Shown here: in pieces, positions 1 through 11,071 of the stretch
How the letters are laid out: each line of letters starts with the position of its first letter
Numbering within the stretch: the first letter of the stretch is position 1
NCBI GenBank assembly: GCA_022559845.1
Contig: CM040127.1
Location: 37,534,708-37,598,707 of the forward strand
Reading direction: 5' to 3'
Length of the DNA stretch: 64,000 nt
Origin: Amorphophallus konjac
Taxonomy: Eukaryota; Streptophyta; Magnoliopsida; Alismatales; Araceae
The notes under the pieces: model-generated
What the model was told of the DNA's origin: nothing
Databases searched by the model: none
What the model saw: the letters and a program-made list of their open reading frames with translations, nothing else
Translations under genes and position numbers: made by a program

Positions 1-637
1 GACCAGGTGTCAGGGTTGTACTTTGGACAGCGTGTCTAGGTTGGCCGTGTTCTGGGAGGCAGGCCCCTCGGCGTGGTTGCCGTGTGTTTTTACTTCGGTA
101 AGCAGTACTAGTGTAGTTCGATAGCCTCGACCGCGAGGTCAGGGTGTGTTTCTGGTACAGTAGGAGTAGTTGTAGTGCCGTGTTTCGACCGGCCACCGGG
201 TTTGCTGTTCCTGCTGTTGCGGTTGCTCTCGTAGCCTTCCTTTCCGCTACCGCCGTTGTTTCCGGTTGGGGTTCCGCGGGATCCCTGCTGAGTCTCTGTT
301 TTGGAGACTCATTCCCTGCTTTTCAGGTGTAGCGGTTCTTCCTCGAGGTTCGAGGGCACGGAGCGGAGGTTCTCAGTTGCCAGCTTGCCGGGCCGAGTGT
401 TCACTTGACATGTGGTACGTTTTACTGCTTTAGACTATACTTTCTGTTGGACTGGACTCTGTTGTAGCTGTAGTTGTTTATTTATTTCTGTTAATTGTTG
501 AATTGTCCTGCTTTATTTCCTATTTCTTTGTGCCTCCACACTCCTTTTAGCCCTTCCGAGCCCTCCTGGCTCGTGGGTGGCGGTTCGAGTCTCGGATTAT
601 CGGACCTTCCCGGTAATCGGATTCTCGGGTCGTTACA
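1..637 (+). repeat. Element A 5' LTR, 3' portion
   Basis: This stretch aligns base for base with 6142-6779 at the end of A's 3' LTR and ends in the same ...GGGTCGTTACA. About 17 mismatches and one indel are visible by eye, mostly transitions, so A is clearly older than element C. Confidence 0.9.
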
Positions 638-639
638 GC

Positions 640-651
640 TGGTATCAGAGC
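640..651 (+). promoter_or_regulatory. Primer binding site of element A (tRNA-iMet type)
   Basis: TGGTATCAGAGC starts three bases after the LTR end. This is the usual plant primer binding site complementary to initiator tRNA-Met, and element C has the same motif in the same place. Confidence 0.9.
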
Positions 652-3545
652 AGTGGTTGTGGACGTACATAGGAATTCGAGATATTGCAGTGATCAGAGT
701 CCATAAGGTCCAGTACAGTCGGCAGCTGGCTTAGGGTCTTGTGTTCGCTTTCCGCCTAGTTTCTCGCTTGAGAGCTTGAGTGCGCTGTGCGGCGCTGTGA
801 AGGTGATTGATGTCCACGGTTTTCGTGCCTGCATGGGGTCTAAGGATCGAGGTTGAGAGCCTTCTCCCTCATTGGTGGTGGCCCTGGTTGTTCTGCGTTG
901 GGCAGAGGTTGCTGGCAGGCGCGAGCTCGCGGTGCTGCGGCTGAGGAACATGCAGCGTGGTCAGGTGGCTGGAGAGGATTTTTCGTGGTTAAGTGTCCGT
1001 GAGCGTGCTCTGAGGGAGCTGCTGTCGGTTTTGGCCACTCCAGCTTGAGGTTTGTCCAGCCCCTGAGGTGTTCAGGTCGTGGTTTAAGGTGGCAGAGCGG
1101 GTGTTCTGATCGAGAAGTGTGCTCGGGTGAGCGGGGGATCTTCTCGGTGAACTACTGTTTTGTCGAGCCTAGTGTCCTTGTCGTGCTCTGTGGCGTCAGA
1201 AATGACGTGTCGGTCCCGGTTATTTTACGGATTTCGAGGTAGGATTGGGCTATGGTGTCCCAGTAAGTCTTGCTCCTGCGCTCTTGTGTGCGAATGGGTT
1301 GTGTTCGCCCTGGAGTTGGCTTGAGATGTGAAGGCTCCACGGCGAGTTCGGGACTCGAGGACGAGCGTCGACGGTTGTCGTTATGGCTCGTGTTGCGGCT
1401 CTTGGCGTGATGTGTTGCAGTTTGAAGAATTGCAGCAGTGGTGCGTCGAGAGATGCTGTGATTATGGTCCGACGTGACTCTCGTCGAGTGTGTCGGAGGC
1501 GCTGATCTGATGGAAGCGATGGTTTTCCTTAGTGCTGGATGGTGCTGTTTCCAGCATGCGCGAGGTTTGAGGTCAGGTCGAGCGTGGAGTTCTTCCGTTG
1601 GTCGGAAGTGCGCTGGTTTCTCCTTTGGTTGGAGAGATTGTGTTGGGTTAAGGTTCGTCGTCTTGCATTGCGTGTTCGGATTGGTTGGCCTTGTGTGCCG
1701 TGAAGTCCGTGCGAGACGTGTTCCTTGTTTGGCAAGGTGGTTGCCTGTGAGAAGTTGTGCCCGTTCCCTTGTCGTGTAAGGGTGTTGGCGCTTTTCCAGA
1801 AGGACGAGTGCTGGTTGGGCGGTGTTTACTTTCTCGGCTGTGCGCGCGAATCTGAGTGCGCAGCGGAAGCGTGGTGGGCTTGTGACCCACTGGTTCAGGA
1901 TCGTAGCGTTGGTTGCTACGGACAGATTCCTGAGTTTGCGTTGAGCATTGGAGGATTGGTTCCTCTGTGTGAAATGTGTTGTTGCCGTGCCGTTGCCCGA
2001 GACATCGTGATTCTTGGCACTGGCAAGATGGAGTGTTGGGGAATGTGCTGGCTAGTGCGCCGTACGAGTACCCTGTTCCGGCGATGGAAGCCATGTCAGG
2101 CGCCGGTGTTGGACCTGGAGGGGGTTGTTGAGGATGTCGCCTGACGGAGGTCGAGGACGTGTTGGTCAGAGTCGGTGGCTTCGTGCCCGACTTGTGTTCC
2201 CAGTCGTGTCCTCGGATGAGATCGTTTTTGGAGAAGTGATCTCTGGCAGGCTGTGGGTTCCTGTTGGTAGCTGCGAGTGACTGGTAAGGCCAGTCTCGTA
2301 GCCAACCGCGGTGAGATGTATAATCGATCGGGGACCCAAAGTGCTTTGGTCGTGGTGTCGGCAACCAGGTAGTCGTGAACACTGTTCTGGTGGTGTCCCG
2401 TGGCTCTGTGGTAAGGGCGGAATCGGGATTGGCAGGTATCCACTTGGATTGATCGAAGGATTTGATGAGACCAGATGGAAGAGTGACGCCTGTGGGCGGA
2501 GGCCTTTTGTGAGATTGGCGTCGGTTGGTGGTCCTTGATAGGACGTTGGTGTCGCAATGGTTATCCCTGGTTGGTGACCAGCATGGGATGGTTCCCCTGT
2601 GAGTCTGAGTCTAGTGAGGTGATGACTGAAGACACCAGGATCTTGTCGTTTGGCTTCGTCATGCTCCCCGAGAGGGTCGAGTTGGCGCGATGATTGAGAT
2701 CGGATGCGGTATCCGAGAGGAGTGCAGCTCGAGATGTGGTATCAGTCTGTGTGAGAGTTGACGGATGGCTTGCCGAGGTTTGGAATGTTTCCTTTGGACC
2801 CAGTCGAGGACCAGGAAAGTAGGAAGAAGCTGAGCAAGCGGAGGTTTCCCGTTGACGAGCAGTTGGTGACCAGTGGATGGTCTTTTCACAGACAGAAGAT
2901 GCTGGTGGTCGGGGCTCGAGCGTGGTGAGAGTTGTGTGCCAGCGAGACCTTTGGTGGTCGTTTCTGTGATGTGCCTTTCCAGATGGGATCTGGGCTTTGT
3001 CGAAGTTTATCTTCTGACAAGAGTTGGCACAGTGTTATATCCGGCTTTCGGCTTGCCATGTGTGAGGTGTTTCTTGGTGCTGAGCCGATGTTCTGGTTGC
3101 GGTCTGCGGAGAGGACTGCTTGAGCTGGTGGAGGCTCTATTTTGGTTGCTCCCTTGAGGAGGGTGTGCGACCTGTCAGCTGGCTGCGAAGATGATGTGCA
3201 ATTTGTCTGCCGACCATTGGATGGATCGGTAGCTGTTTCTCGTGGGGAGGGTTGTGATTCCTCGGTGAGAAATATTGTGGTTGCGGCGCCATGGTGGATT
3301 CTCACATTGTCTGAGGTGATGCCGGACTGTGTCTTCTGGTATATGCCTACTCTGTTGGCCGGTGTGCTCGGTGCGAGGAGCGAGGTGTTGCTTGTGATTG
3401 TAAGTCTGGCTGTGTCCCTCAGGATCGGTGTTTTCATGAGAATCGAGGTTTTCTGTGCTGGGGCTCTGACAGCGTGTCAGTTGGTTCATTGTTCTTCCCC
3501 TGGGACTTCGTGCTAGGTCCTGAATTTCGAGGATGAAATTCCTTT
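652..3545 (+). other. Internal region of element A, no recognisable coding sequence
   Basis: I see no gag, protease, reverse transcriptase, RNase H or integrase motif on either strand. The + strand is strikingly rich in G and T and poor in A, unlike the gag-pol of C. Open frames exist on the minus strand, the longest at 1648-2382, but they have no recognisable motif and look like consequences of the base composition. The region must carry whatever packaging signal the element uses, but I cannot point to it. Confidence 0.6.
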
Positions 3546-3557
3546 AAGGGGGGAGGG
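3546..3557 (+). promoter_or_regulatory. Polypurine tract of element A
   Basis: AAGGGGGGAGGG followed by C and the LTR start TGTAAT. It is the expected plus-strand primer and is identical to the tract of element C. Confidence 0.9.
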
Positions 3558-3897
3558 CTGTAATGCCCTGGATTTTTCGGATCCTTGTTCGTGGGTCCCG
3601 GATCTAATTTCTCGGAGTGCCCGACTTCGTTGTGTCTGAAATTTCGTTTCGGACATCTTTCGTGTTCGGATCGGCGCGATCCGGAGCTGTTTCGGAGGCC
3701 CGGAAGAGTTCCGCGGCTTTTCCGCGTGTGTTTTCTGATTCCCGGTGTGTGTTTTGGTAATTCCTTCGGAACCTCGTTGCGGGTGAACCGGGCCGTTCAC
3801 CTAGGCGAGTGTGGTACCGTTGCGATCGGTACGTTTTGAGGATCGCGAGGGTGTATTTTTCTATTTTTCGGGATTTTTCCGATTTTCCAGAATTTCT

Positions 3898-3905
3898 TAT
3901 ATAAA
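3898..3905 (+). promoter_or_regulatory. TATA box in LTR A
   Basis: TATATAAA followed by a long pyrimidine-rich (CT-rich) leader at 3906-3985. LTRs B and C have a TATA motif and pyrimidine leader at the equivalent place, which supports a shared promoter. Confidence 0.65.
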
Positions 3906-4448
3906 CCCCCACCCTCTCTCTTCCCCTCATTCTCTCTTCCTCACTCTCTCCCTTCTCACGCTCTCTCTTCTCTCCCTCTCTTCTCCGGCGGCCGACGGAG
4001 GCGGATGGGGGGCGAGGTGGCGAGGCCCGTGGGACGAGGGACGGCGAGGACGGGTTGAGGGACGAGGCAGTGGCGCGTGGCGAGCCGGTTTGCGGGCGTG
4101 GAGGCACCGGCGGGGTTTCGGAGGCGTTTCTTCGTGGATCGGCATCCACAGTGCGCGAAATCTTCGGTGGAGGTAGGGAGATGGACCCCCAGCTCGTGCA
4201 CTTCCTTCCCCGTGAGTTTTGTAGGCCGTGGTGAGCCGAGCGGGCTAATCGGGGCAATTTGGGGAAAAATGCATGTTTTTAGGGAGTGAGCCGGATCTCT
4301 TGTTTTACGGCGTTTTTGGCCGATCCATGGGTTTAGATGCATGCCTAGGGGCTTGAGGATGGATTCCCCTTTTGTTTCCCCATTACCCGGGGGTGATCGG
4401 GGCGTGGATCGGATTTTTGGGCGTTTTCCCGCCGTTCTCGATTTTCTG

Positions 4449-4776
4449 AAATGATCGCGGTCCACCAGTAACCACTTTCACTGGTCGCGGTCTTAGGAGA
4501 ACCGCGTTTACCCTTGTGTTTTGGTCGAGAAGACCTTCAGGAGTCACGGTCGTGCGATAGACCGCTTTGGTCTAGTCGCGGTCATGAGGCGACCGTGACT
4601 GTGTGGTCGCGGTCCTCGGGCGACCGCTACCATCGGGTTTGCGCCCGGCTAGTCGCGGTCGTGAGGTGACTGTGACTGCGTAGTCGCGGTCCTCGGTCGA
4701 CCACTACTGTGTGGTCGCGGTCCCCAGTCGACCGTGACTGTGGTCGCGGTCCCCAGGTGACCGTGACTACGTTACA
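4449..4776 (+). repeat. Array of imperfect GC-rich palindromes in LTR A
   Basis: A unit of roughly 35-45 bp recurs, built on AGTCGCGGTC ... GACCGTGACT, so each unit can fold into a short hairpin. Copies are visible around 4572-4600, 4603-4630, 4650-4680, 4681-4710, 4711-4738 and 4741-4768. Stems are imperfect and unit length varies. LTRs B and C have different palindrome arrays at the same relative place. Confidence 0.75.
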
Positions 4777-6779
4777 GTTTCCGTTCGCGTTGTTCTGACC
4801 TCCGGTCGACCCGGTTGTGACCCAGTGGTTGACTTTAGGTCTCGTGAGTGTCCCGGACACCCCGTGGAATTCCGTGACCGTGTCTTTGGGTGTATGGAGG
4901 TACCGTGTTACCTCTATTAGCATGCCCATAGGTGTGGTGGATTCGGGTGACCCCACGTGTTCCGGGCTTTCGTGTTATGCTTGATCGAGTCACCGTGTAT
5001 CGGTGTGTGTGCGGTGGGGTCTCCCCCGCATGTCGTGGGTTTCTTTGGAAGGCGATTCCCGTGTGGGCCACGTGTTTGGCCTTGGACTGCGAGTCCAGTT
5101 ATCCGGCCTGGGGCTGGAGGTTTCCCGCTTGCCCTAGGATGGGAAATCGACGTGGCGACTTGTGCGCTGTCCCGGGAATCGTGCTTCTGTGTTTTCCGTG
5201 TGGCCCGTGGGGGTGGCCTTAGTCCCTTGCGTTCCCTTCCCGAGGGAGTGGTCTTGGCGGCTCGTGGGTTGCCTCGGTACTCGTGCTACCGTGATTTTAG
5301 ACCTAGATATTGGACTAGATTGACGGCCTTGTGCTGTCACGTGCAACGGTCTTGACCCCGATTCTTGTGACTCAAGGACCGTTGGGTGTAGTGCGTCTAG
5401 AGGACTGTCCAGAGTCCAGTGGCTTAGCGCCACTTGAGTTTTCTCGACTCTTGCGCAGGGTGAGTGCGTGGCCGTGGACTGTGAGTCCCGTTTCTTCTCC
5501 GACTGTGGTCACCGTGCGAAGGTGCTGGTACGTGGGATGGTCCCCGTGCGTCGTCGGGTTCGGACGTTATTTTCCGTTGACTTGAGAGTCTACTCCTTCA
5601 GTGACCCTCCACTAGTCGTAGCCCACCAGTACGCGGTGCTGGTCTCACCAGGGAGTGGTGTACGGGCCGACCCTTAGAGACGGTTTGGGGACCGGTTTCG
5701 GTCGGGCCCCGCGTCTAGCAACCAGAGTCCGGCTGAGGGGAAAACCGGTCAGAGGACCAGACTAGGGACTCACGGTCTGTGTGTCCACACGTGGTTGGGG
5801 GCGGTTGGACCCACGTCGACGGGCGTGACCCCAACTAGTCACTTGTTTATGGTTACTTGTACGGTGTTCGCGCCTTTGGTAGGAGCTACCACGCCAGGCG
5901 GTTCACCTGCGGCGCGGTGTAAGATGTCAGGGGACGCTACCGGCTGTGCTTCTAGTGGGAGGTACTCCTGTCGAGTCGGGAGTGACAGACTGTCAGTTTC
6001 CGTGACTTTGACCTTCAGATTTTCGGTCCTGTCGACCGTTGAGTTTTCGGTTGTTTCACCGTGGCGCGTGTATTGGTTTTCGTGCCGTGGGACTAGTGCT
6101 AGTGGCTTTACCGAGGTTGCGTCTTGTCGTGCGATACCTGTGACCAGGTGTCAGGGTTGCACTTTGGACAGCGTGTCTAGGTTGGCCGTGTTCTGGGAGG
6201 CAGGCCTCTACGGCGTGGTTGCCGTGTGTTTTTACTTCGGTAAGCGGTACTAGTGTAGTTCGATAGCCTCGACCGCGAGGTCAGGGTGTGTTTCTGGTAC
6301 AGTAGGAGTAGTTGTAGTGCCGTGTTTCGACCGGCCACCGGGTTTGCTGTTCCTGCTGTTGCGGTTGCTCTCGTAGCCTTCCTTTCTGCTACCGCCGTTG
6401 TTTCCGATTGGGGTTCCGCGGGATCCTTGCTGAGTCTCTATTTTGGAGACTCATTCCCTACTTTTCAGGTGTAGTGGTTCTTCCTCGAGGTTCGAGGGCG
6501 CGGAGCGGAGGTTCTCAGTTGCCAGCTTGCCGGGCCGAGTGTTCACTTGACATGTGGTACGTTTTACTGCTTTAGACTGTACTTTCTGTTGGACTGGACT
6601 CTGTTGTAGCTGTAGTTGTTTATTTATTTCTGTTAATTGTTGAATTGTCCTGCTTTATTTCCTATTTCTTTGTGCCTCCACACTCCTTTTAGCCCTTCCG
6701 AGCCCTCCCGGCTCGTGGGCGGTGGTTCGAGTCTCGGATTATCGGGCCTTCCCAGTAATCGGATTCTCGGGTCGTTACA

Positions 6780-8261
6780 TTGAGAGTCTTAGATAGCAAT
6801 GATACATGCAATCTTATACCTTGTCCTCTTGGTGTCAAGCCCATTGGTTGTAAGTGGGTGTATACTGTGAAACTTAAATCGGATGGTTCCCTAGAAAGAT
6901 ATAAAGCAAGACTTGTAGCCTTGGGAAATAAACAAAAGTATGGCATTGATTATCTTGATACATTTGCTCCTGTTGTGAAGATGACTACAGTGCGCACTAT
7001 TATTGCTCTAGCTGCCTCTTCTTCTTGGCCGGTTTTTCAGATGGTCGTGAAGAATGCATTTCTTCATGGGGACTTGCATGAGGAAGTTTTCATGAAGCCT
7101 CCTCTGGGTCTACATCTCCCTTCCTCTGACTTGGTATGCAGGTTGAAGCGCTCGTTGTATGGGCTCAAGCAGGCACCCAAGGCCTGGTTTACAAAACTCC
7201 GTACCACCATTCTGCAAGCCGATTTTCAGCAGAGTACTCATGACTTCTCTTTGTTTCTGAGGCGGGTTTCTGACAAGATTGTTGTGGTTGCTATTTATGT
7301 TGACGATATTCTGATCACCGGGAATGATTCGGATGGGATACAAGTCCTAAAAACTCTCTTGCAACAGTCTTTTCAAATGAAAGATCTTGGACAGCTTAGT
7401 TATTTTCTTGGGGTGGAAGCTTATCGCACTAATGATGGCATTTATCTAAATCAGCATAAATACTTGCGAGATTTGCTCACCCTTGCAAGATTAGATGACT
7501 GCACTCCTGTTGCTACTCCAATAGAGGTCAATCTCAAACTTCGCCCGGATGATGGCTCTCTTCTTTCGGATCCAACTATTTATCGTCGACTTGTGGGCAG
7601 TCTAATTTATCTCAGTTTTACTCGCCCTGACATCTCCTATGCAGTGAATTATGTGAGTCAGTTCATGAGCTCTCCACGGCACTTACATCTTGCAGCTGTC
7701 CACCGTATCCTCCGCTATCTTAAGGGGAGTTCTCGTCGTGGATTGTTTTTCCCGGTTGGATCTCCTCTTCAGTTGAATGCTTTTGCCGATGCAGATTGGG
7801 CAAGTTGTCCCACAACTCGACGCTCTACTACAGGATGGTGTGTTTTCTTGGGTCAAAGTTTGATTTCTTGGAAATGTAAAAAACAAGGCCGCATATCTAA
7901 ATCTACCACAGAGGCTGAATATCGAGCAATGTCTGCTGCTTGTTCTGAGATTACATGGCTCCGGGGTTTCCTTGCTGAATTGGGTCTTCCTTTCTCTACT
8001 GCTACCCCACTTCATTGTGATAATACCAGTGCCATCAAGATTGCTGAGAATCCAGTCTTTCATGAACGTACCAAGCATATTGAGATTGGCTGTCACTATA
8101 TCCGAGATGCATTTGATCGTCAGATTATTTCTCTTCCTTATATCCAGTCCCGAGATCAGACTGCTGATATTTTCACAAAGGCACTCACATCTGCCCGACA
8201 TGGCTTCTTGATAGACAAATTGATGCTTCGAGATTCCCCGCATCAATTTGAGGGGGGGTGA
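6780..8261 (+). pseudogene. Ty1/copia reverse transcriptase-RNase H, 3' half of pol
   Basis: A 493-codon open frame begins abruptly at the right edge of element A. It encodes the copia RT core (WVYTVKLKSDGSLERYKARL, LKQAPKAWF, the YVDD box in AIYVDDILITG) and RNase H (FADADWASC, STTEAEYRA, HCDNTSAI, TKHIEIGCHYIRD), ending ADIFTKAL...QFEGG. The frame ends in the polypurine tract, with the stop overlapping the LTR start. The 5' half (gag, protease, integrase) lies beyond A, outside the window. The RT motif usually read as DVKNAFLHG is VVKNAFLHG here: the catalytic Asp is replaced by Val (GTC at 7044-7046), so the enzyme should be dead although the frame is open. The RNase H end resembles Ale-type elements, though I am not certain of the lineage. 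Confidence 0.9.
8250..8258 (+). promoter_or_regulatory. Polypurine tract of the copia element
   Basis: GAGGGGGGG lies directly before the LTR start TGACAG and overlaps the last codons of pol, which is common in short copia elements. Confidence 0.8.
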
Positions 8262-8525
8262 CAGCAGATACTATGTTTATAGTCAATTCCTGTTTCTGTA
8301 TAGATTCTTTTATCATTTCTATTTTATGTACAGAGCCCCTTTTGTTTGCTTTGGGCTGCAACTTTCCTTTTCATGGTGACCTATTGTGGGCACCTCCTAG
8401 CTGTATTTTGGTAGTGGTACTTACTGTATTTGGATAGCTGAGAATAGATATATTGAGGCCGATGGATTCCTGGAGGACATGCCAGTTTCGCATTATTCTT
8501 CTCTTCCTTTTGGCTATGTTTGTCA
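8259..8525 (+). repeat. Copia 3' LTR (267 bp)
   Basis: It begins TGACA right after the polypurine tract and ends TGTCA at 8521-8525, a perfect 5-bp terminal inverted repeat. The length suits a short copia LTR. The next five bases, agttg, would be the target duplication; its partner lies outside the window. Confidence 0.7.
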
Positions 8526-8528
8526 AGT

Positions 8529-8835
8529 TGAATCCACAAAACCGCGGTGTTGAGATACAAAGGCCCAGGGTCATACGCACATGAACCACAACTCATTTAA
8601 CTAATACGGGACTATTGCCCGCCCAAATTTTAACACTCCCCCTCACGGCCAAGATGGACCGTGAACAATAATTGGGTGGAGGTGGCAACAAGAGAGTTGG
8701 GTCATTTAACCTGGCTCTGATACCAAGTTGAATCCACAAAACCGCAGTGTTGAGATACAAAGGCCCAGGGTCATACGCACATGAACCACAACTCATTTAA
8801 CTAATATGGGACTATTGCCCGCCCAAATTTCAACA
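8529..8835 (-). mobile_element. TRIM (miniature LTR element), 307 bp
   Basis: Two nearly identical 107-bp direct repeats (8529-8635 and 8729-8835) read TGTT...TTCA on the minus strand. They flank 93 bp that carry a tRNA-Met primer site next to one repeat and a purine tract (CCGTGAGGGGGAG on the minus strand) next to the other. There is no coding capacity, so it must depend on other elements. No matching target duplication is visible (caagt before, attaa after). The lower edge abuts the copia LTR, so the copia element may have inserted into a longer TRIM array. Confidence 0.85.
8712..8725 (-). promoter_or_regulatory. TRIM primer binding site
   Basis: The reverse complement reads TGGTATCAGAGCCA, complementary to the 3' end of initiator tRNA-Met, a few bases inside the upstream LTR. 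Confidence 0.85.
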
Positions 8836-9674
8836 ATTAATTACATGCAACATCTGTGAAGATAACAAAAATAAGAAAAGAGAAAGGAAACATTATAGAA
8901 AGAAAGAAAGGAAGGAAGCTAATGGAGTCTTGGCAGGCCTCTCGGTGACACAGTTCATTGCAAGAGCTCGAACGCATCAAATTATTTCCAGAACCCAGAC
9001 CACAGAGGTGGCCGACTAAAGCGCAAGAAATGTAAGCAACACAAGGCCACCACCTCTCACCAATTTTATCCCCAGACGACTAAAGATGATAGCAGCCTGT
9101 GCTCCTACGAGGTGTGCATTGCGATGAACTTCAAACTGAGAAGTAATTTGAACCGCATCTTCCCGTCAAGCATTTGCATCCTTTCTCGTTACATCTCCCA
9201 AATTAAGGCCTATTGTGCTGCTGGGTATTTGAAACATGCAAAATTGTGTTGTTCCAATGAACCAAACAAACGTGTGGATCATAGATGAAGAGAATTTGTT
9301 AGGCATGAAGTTAATCTCGAAACAATGGGAAGATATAAAAACCAGATGATAGCAGCATCAGCCAGAAGCCAACCCATCAAGGGTTGACTACTACTGTAAC
9401 AGAGGAAGTAACCCGGCAAAAAGGATACATATTAGAATACTAGACAGCAGAGGAGGCACCAAAAGGAATGCTCATACTACTTCATTTGACTTCCATTTTT
9501 CTCTGACCGACATGTTTAATAATTTGGAAGAAGCTGGGAATATATAGTTGATATATAGTGCCCTTTATAATCCATGACCCCATTCATAGAGCACGATTCT
9601 CTCTTGGAATGTTGGAGTCTCAAGATTTCCATTTTCTATTTTCATACTGTAGATTTCAGAACGCTTCTCATGCT
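8836..9674. other. No gene seen
   Basis: This is A-rich unique-looking sequence with a short GAAAGAAAGAAAGG run near 8897-8918. I find no open frame with a recognisable motif on either strand. Confidence 0.5.
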
Positions 9675-9972
9675 TAACTTACCGTTCTGGTACTAGGCAC
9701 GTGAGCACCCTTATTCAGTTGTCCTGACAAAAATAACCCTGGTTAATTTGCAAAGGAATACAATGTTTACATGTTGTTGTTCATGCGAAGGCCCACATCA
9801 TCCAGTTTTCACGCGCATGAAACCCCAATCCTACTGCATTCAAGAGAGAGAAGGATAAGTATAGAAGAAAACAAAGACAGTGCCTTCGCAAGTCCAAAAG
9901 ACAGGCCATAGGAAGAGAAAGAGATTGACAACGCATAGAAGAAGGAATCGCTAGAACTTGAGGATGTTTAGG

Positions 9973-10350
9973 TCAGAATCTCTTGAAAACTAGATTCCAA
10001 GATTTCATCTGCAGAGGGGAGCTCACAAAAAATTGCACTTTTCGCAAGTCCGAGATTGCAGAATTCTCATGGTTTAGGCAGTCCATATCAAGGGACATCG
10101 AATCCATCTTTGCCTCTCCCATCACAAGCCGATCTCTGGCCATGGTAAGACAATCGAGAACCTCTTCTCTTGGGGTTTTGAGTACAGCAAGGTGATCCTC
10201 CAACTTAGTGATGGTTTTATCTATTCCCATCTATTTCTACTCAAGAGCAGCAACATCAGACTGAGTTCTTGATATCTCCTCCTTGAGTGGAGCAATGGTT
10301 GAGGGGAACTCTCTCAACTGGACCGCCGCTTCTACCTTATAATCATCCAA
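9973..10350 (-). pseudogene. Coiled-coil protein remnant, copy 1
   Basis: The minus-strand frame 10230-9973 encodes 85 residues, starting MGIDKTITKLEDHLAV and ending NLVFKRF. They are rich in Lys, Glu and Leu heptads and read like part of a coiled coil. The same frame continues upstream through two stop codons into ...ALLKEE...QSD, so this is a broken longer protein. The partner at 16793-17050 has the same residues with few changes. I do not recognise the family; gag-like coiled coils of transposons and host coiled-coil proteins are both possible. Confidence 0.55.
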
Positions 10351-10406
10351 GAAAGACTTGCTGCACACCCAAGTCATTTACACACTTTGAGTGTGCAGCA
10401 AATTTC

Positions 10407-10658
10407 TTTTTTTTTATATGGTGAGGTGAGGGGAGGTGAGGACCCACCTCACCTATCTGTCCAGACAGTCCAACCTCCTATTAGACGGTCCAAAAAATAA
10501 AAAAAAAAGAATAGACAATTCTTTATTGGGCCCATATAAATTTTTTGAGCAGTTCTTTATTAATATTATTATTTTTGGGTGTCCAACGAAGAGTTGGGTT
10601 GTTCATATGGATAGGTGAGATGAGCCCCCACCTCACCATATCTTCAAAAAAAAAAAAA
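10407..10658. mobile_element. MITE, copy 1 (~250 bp, terminal inverted repeats)
   Basis: The left end (T-run, then ATATGGTGAGGTG...CCACCTCACCTAT) and the right end (ATAGGTGAGATGAG...CACCTCACCATAT, then an A-run) are inverted copies of about 40 bp. There is no coding capacity. Flanks on both sides contain related TTGCTGC(A/G)(C/T)ACCCAAG sequences, so the target may have been duplicated or already palindromic. The superfamily is not clear to me. Confidence 0.7.
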
Positions 10659-11071
10659 CTTGCTGCGTACCCAAGATGTGTAAAAGGCTTATCCAGCGAG
10701 CCAAACTCTAATCATTCACATAATGCTCCATGTCTACTGGTTCCTAGGAGAAAACCAGCACATGAGCAGTAGCCTTTGGCCACGTGTCCAAAAGGGTAGC
10801 TTAGGCTATAATAAGGGCCTACAATCATCCGCTTCAGTTGGACATCCAACACCTTAGAGGGTAGAGGCAGGAAATGATGAGGGGTAAAGACCTACAGTCA
10901 TCCAGTTCAGTTACAGCTCCAACACATTAGAGGGTCGAGGCGGGAAATGATGAGCTTCTAACGATATATGAGGACCGAGAGTCCCCTTTTCCTAATTTTT
11001 TTTCAACAAAAGAAGCCTCTTCTATTAGTCACCTGTGATCTGGGTTGCAGTAGCCATGCCATCTGCAGCAC

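Larger units (their letters stand above)
1..6779 (+). mobile_element. Element A: non-autonomous Ty3/gypsy LTR element, LARD-like (5' end outside window)
   Basis: The 3' part of a 5' LTR (1-637), a tRNA-Met type primer site, a ~2.9 kb internal region without recognisable gag or pol, a polypurine tract and a full 3.2 kb 3' LTR follow each other in the canonical order. The sequence just before the polypurine tract (TTTCGAGGAYGAAATTCCT, 3526-3544) and both LTR ends closely match those of autonomous element C in this window. I infer that A relies on proteins from C-like elements. Long LTRs with a non-coding interior fit the class called LARDs. It sits inside a copia pol gene whose 5' half lies left of the window, so the target duplication cannot be checked; the right-hand flank is ttgag (6780-6784). 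Confidence 0.85.
3559..6779 (+). repeat. Element A 3' LTR (3221 bp)
   Basis: It starts TGTAATGCCC and ends GTCGTTACA, with TG...CA termini. Roughly the first 870 bp and the last 1200 bp resemble LTRs B and C, while the middle (about 4449-5560) is specific to A and includes a palindrome array. A TATA-like box lies about 340 bp in. Confidence 0.88.
9675..10912. repeat. Segmental duplication, copy 1 (~1.24 kb; partner 16502-17742)
   Basis: From taacttaccgttctgg to gtcatccagttcagtt this block matches 16502-17742 over its whole length with scattered substitutions and small indels. Both copies hold the same coiled-coil pseudogene and the same MITE, so the MITE was present before the duplication. 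The two copies flank the pseudokinase island. Confidence 0.9.

Noticed and set aside
640..651. TGGTATCAGAGC sites as tRNA gene fragments
   Set aside because: They sit directly after LTR ends and are primer binding sites; no cloverleaf or polymerase III boxes surround them.
1648..2382. 244-codon minus-strand frame inside element A
   Set aside because: No domain motif and no hydrophobic or catalytic pattern. The strand is C/A-rich, which lowers stop frequency. It is antisense to the retroelement transcript.
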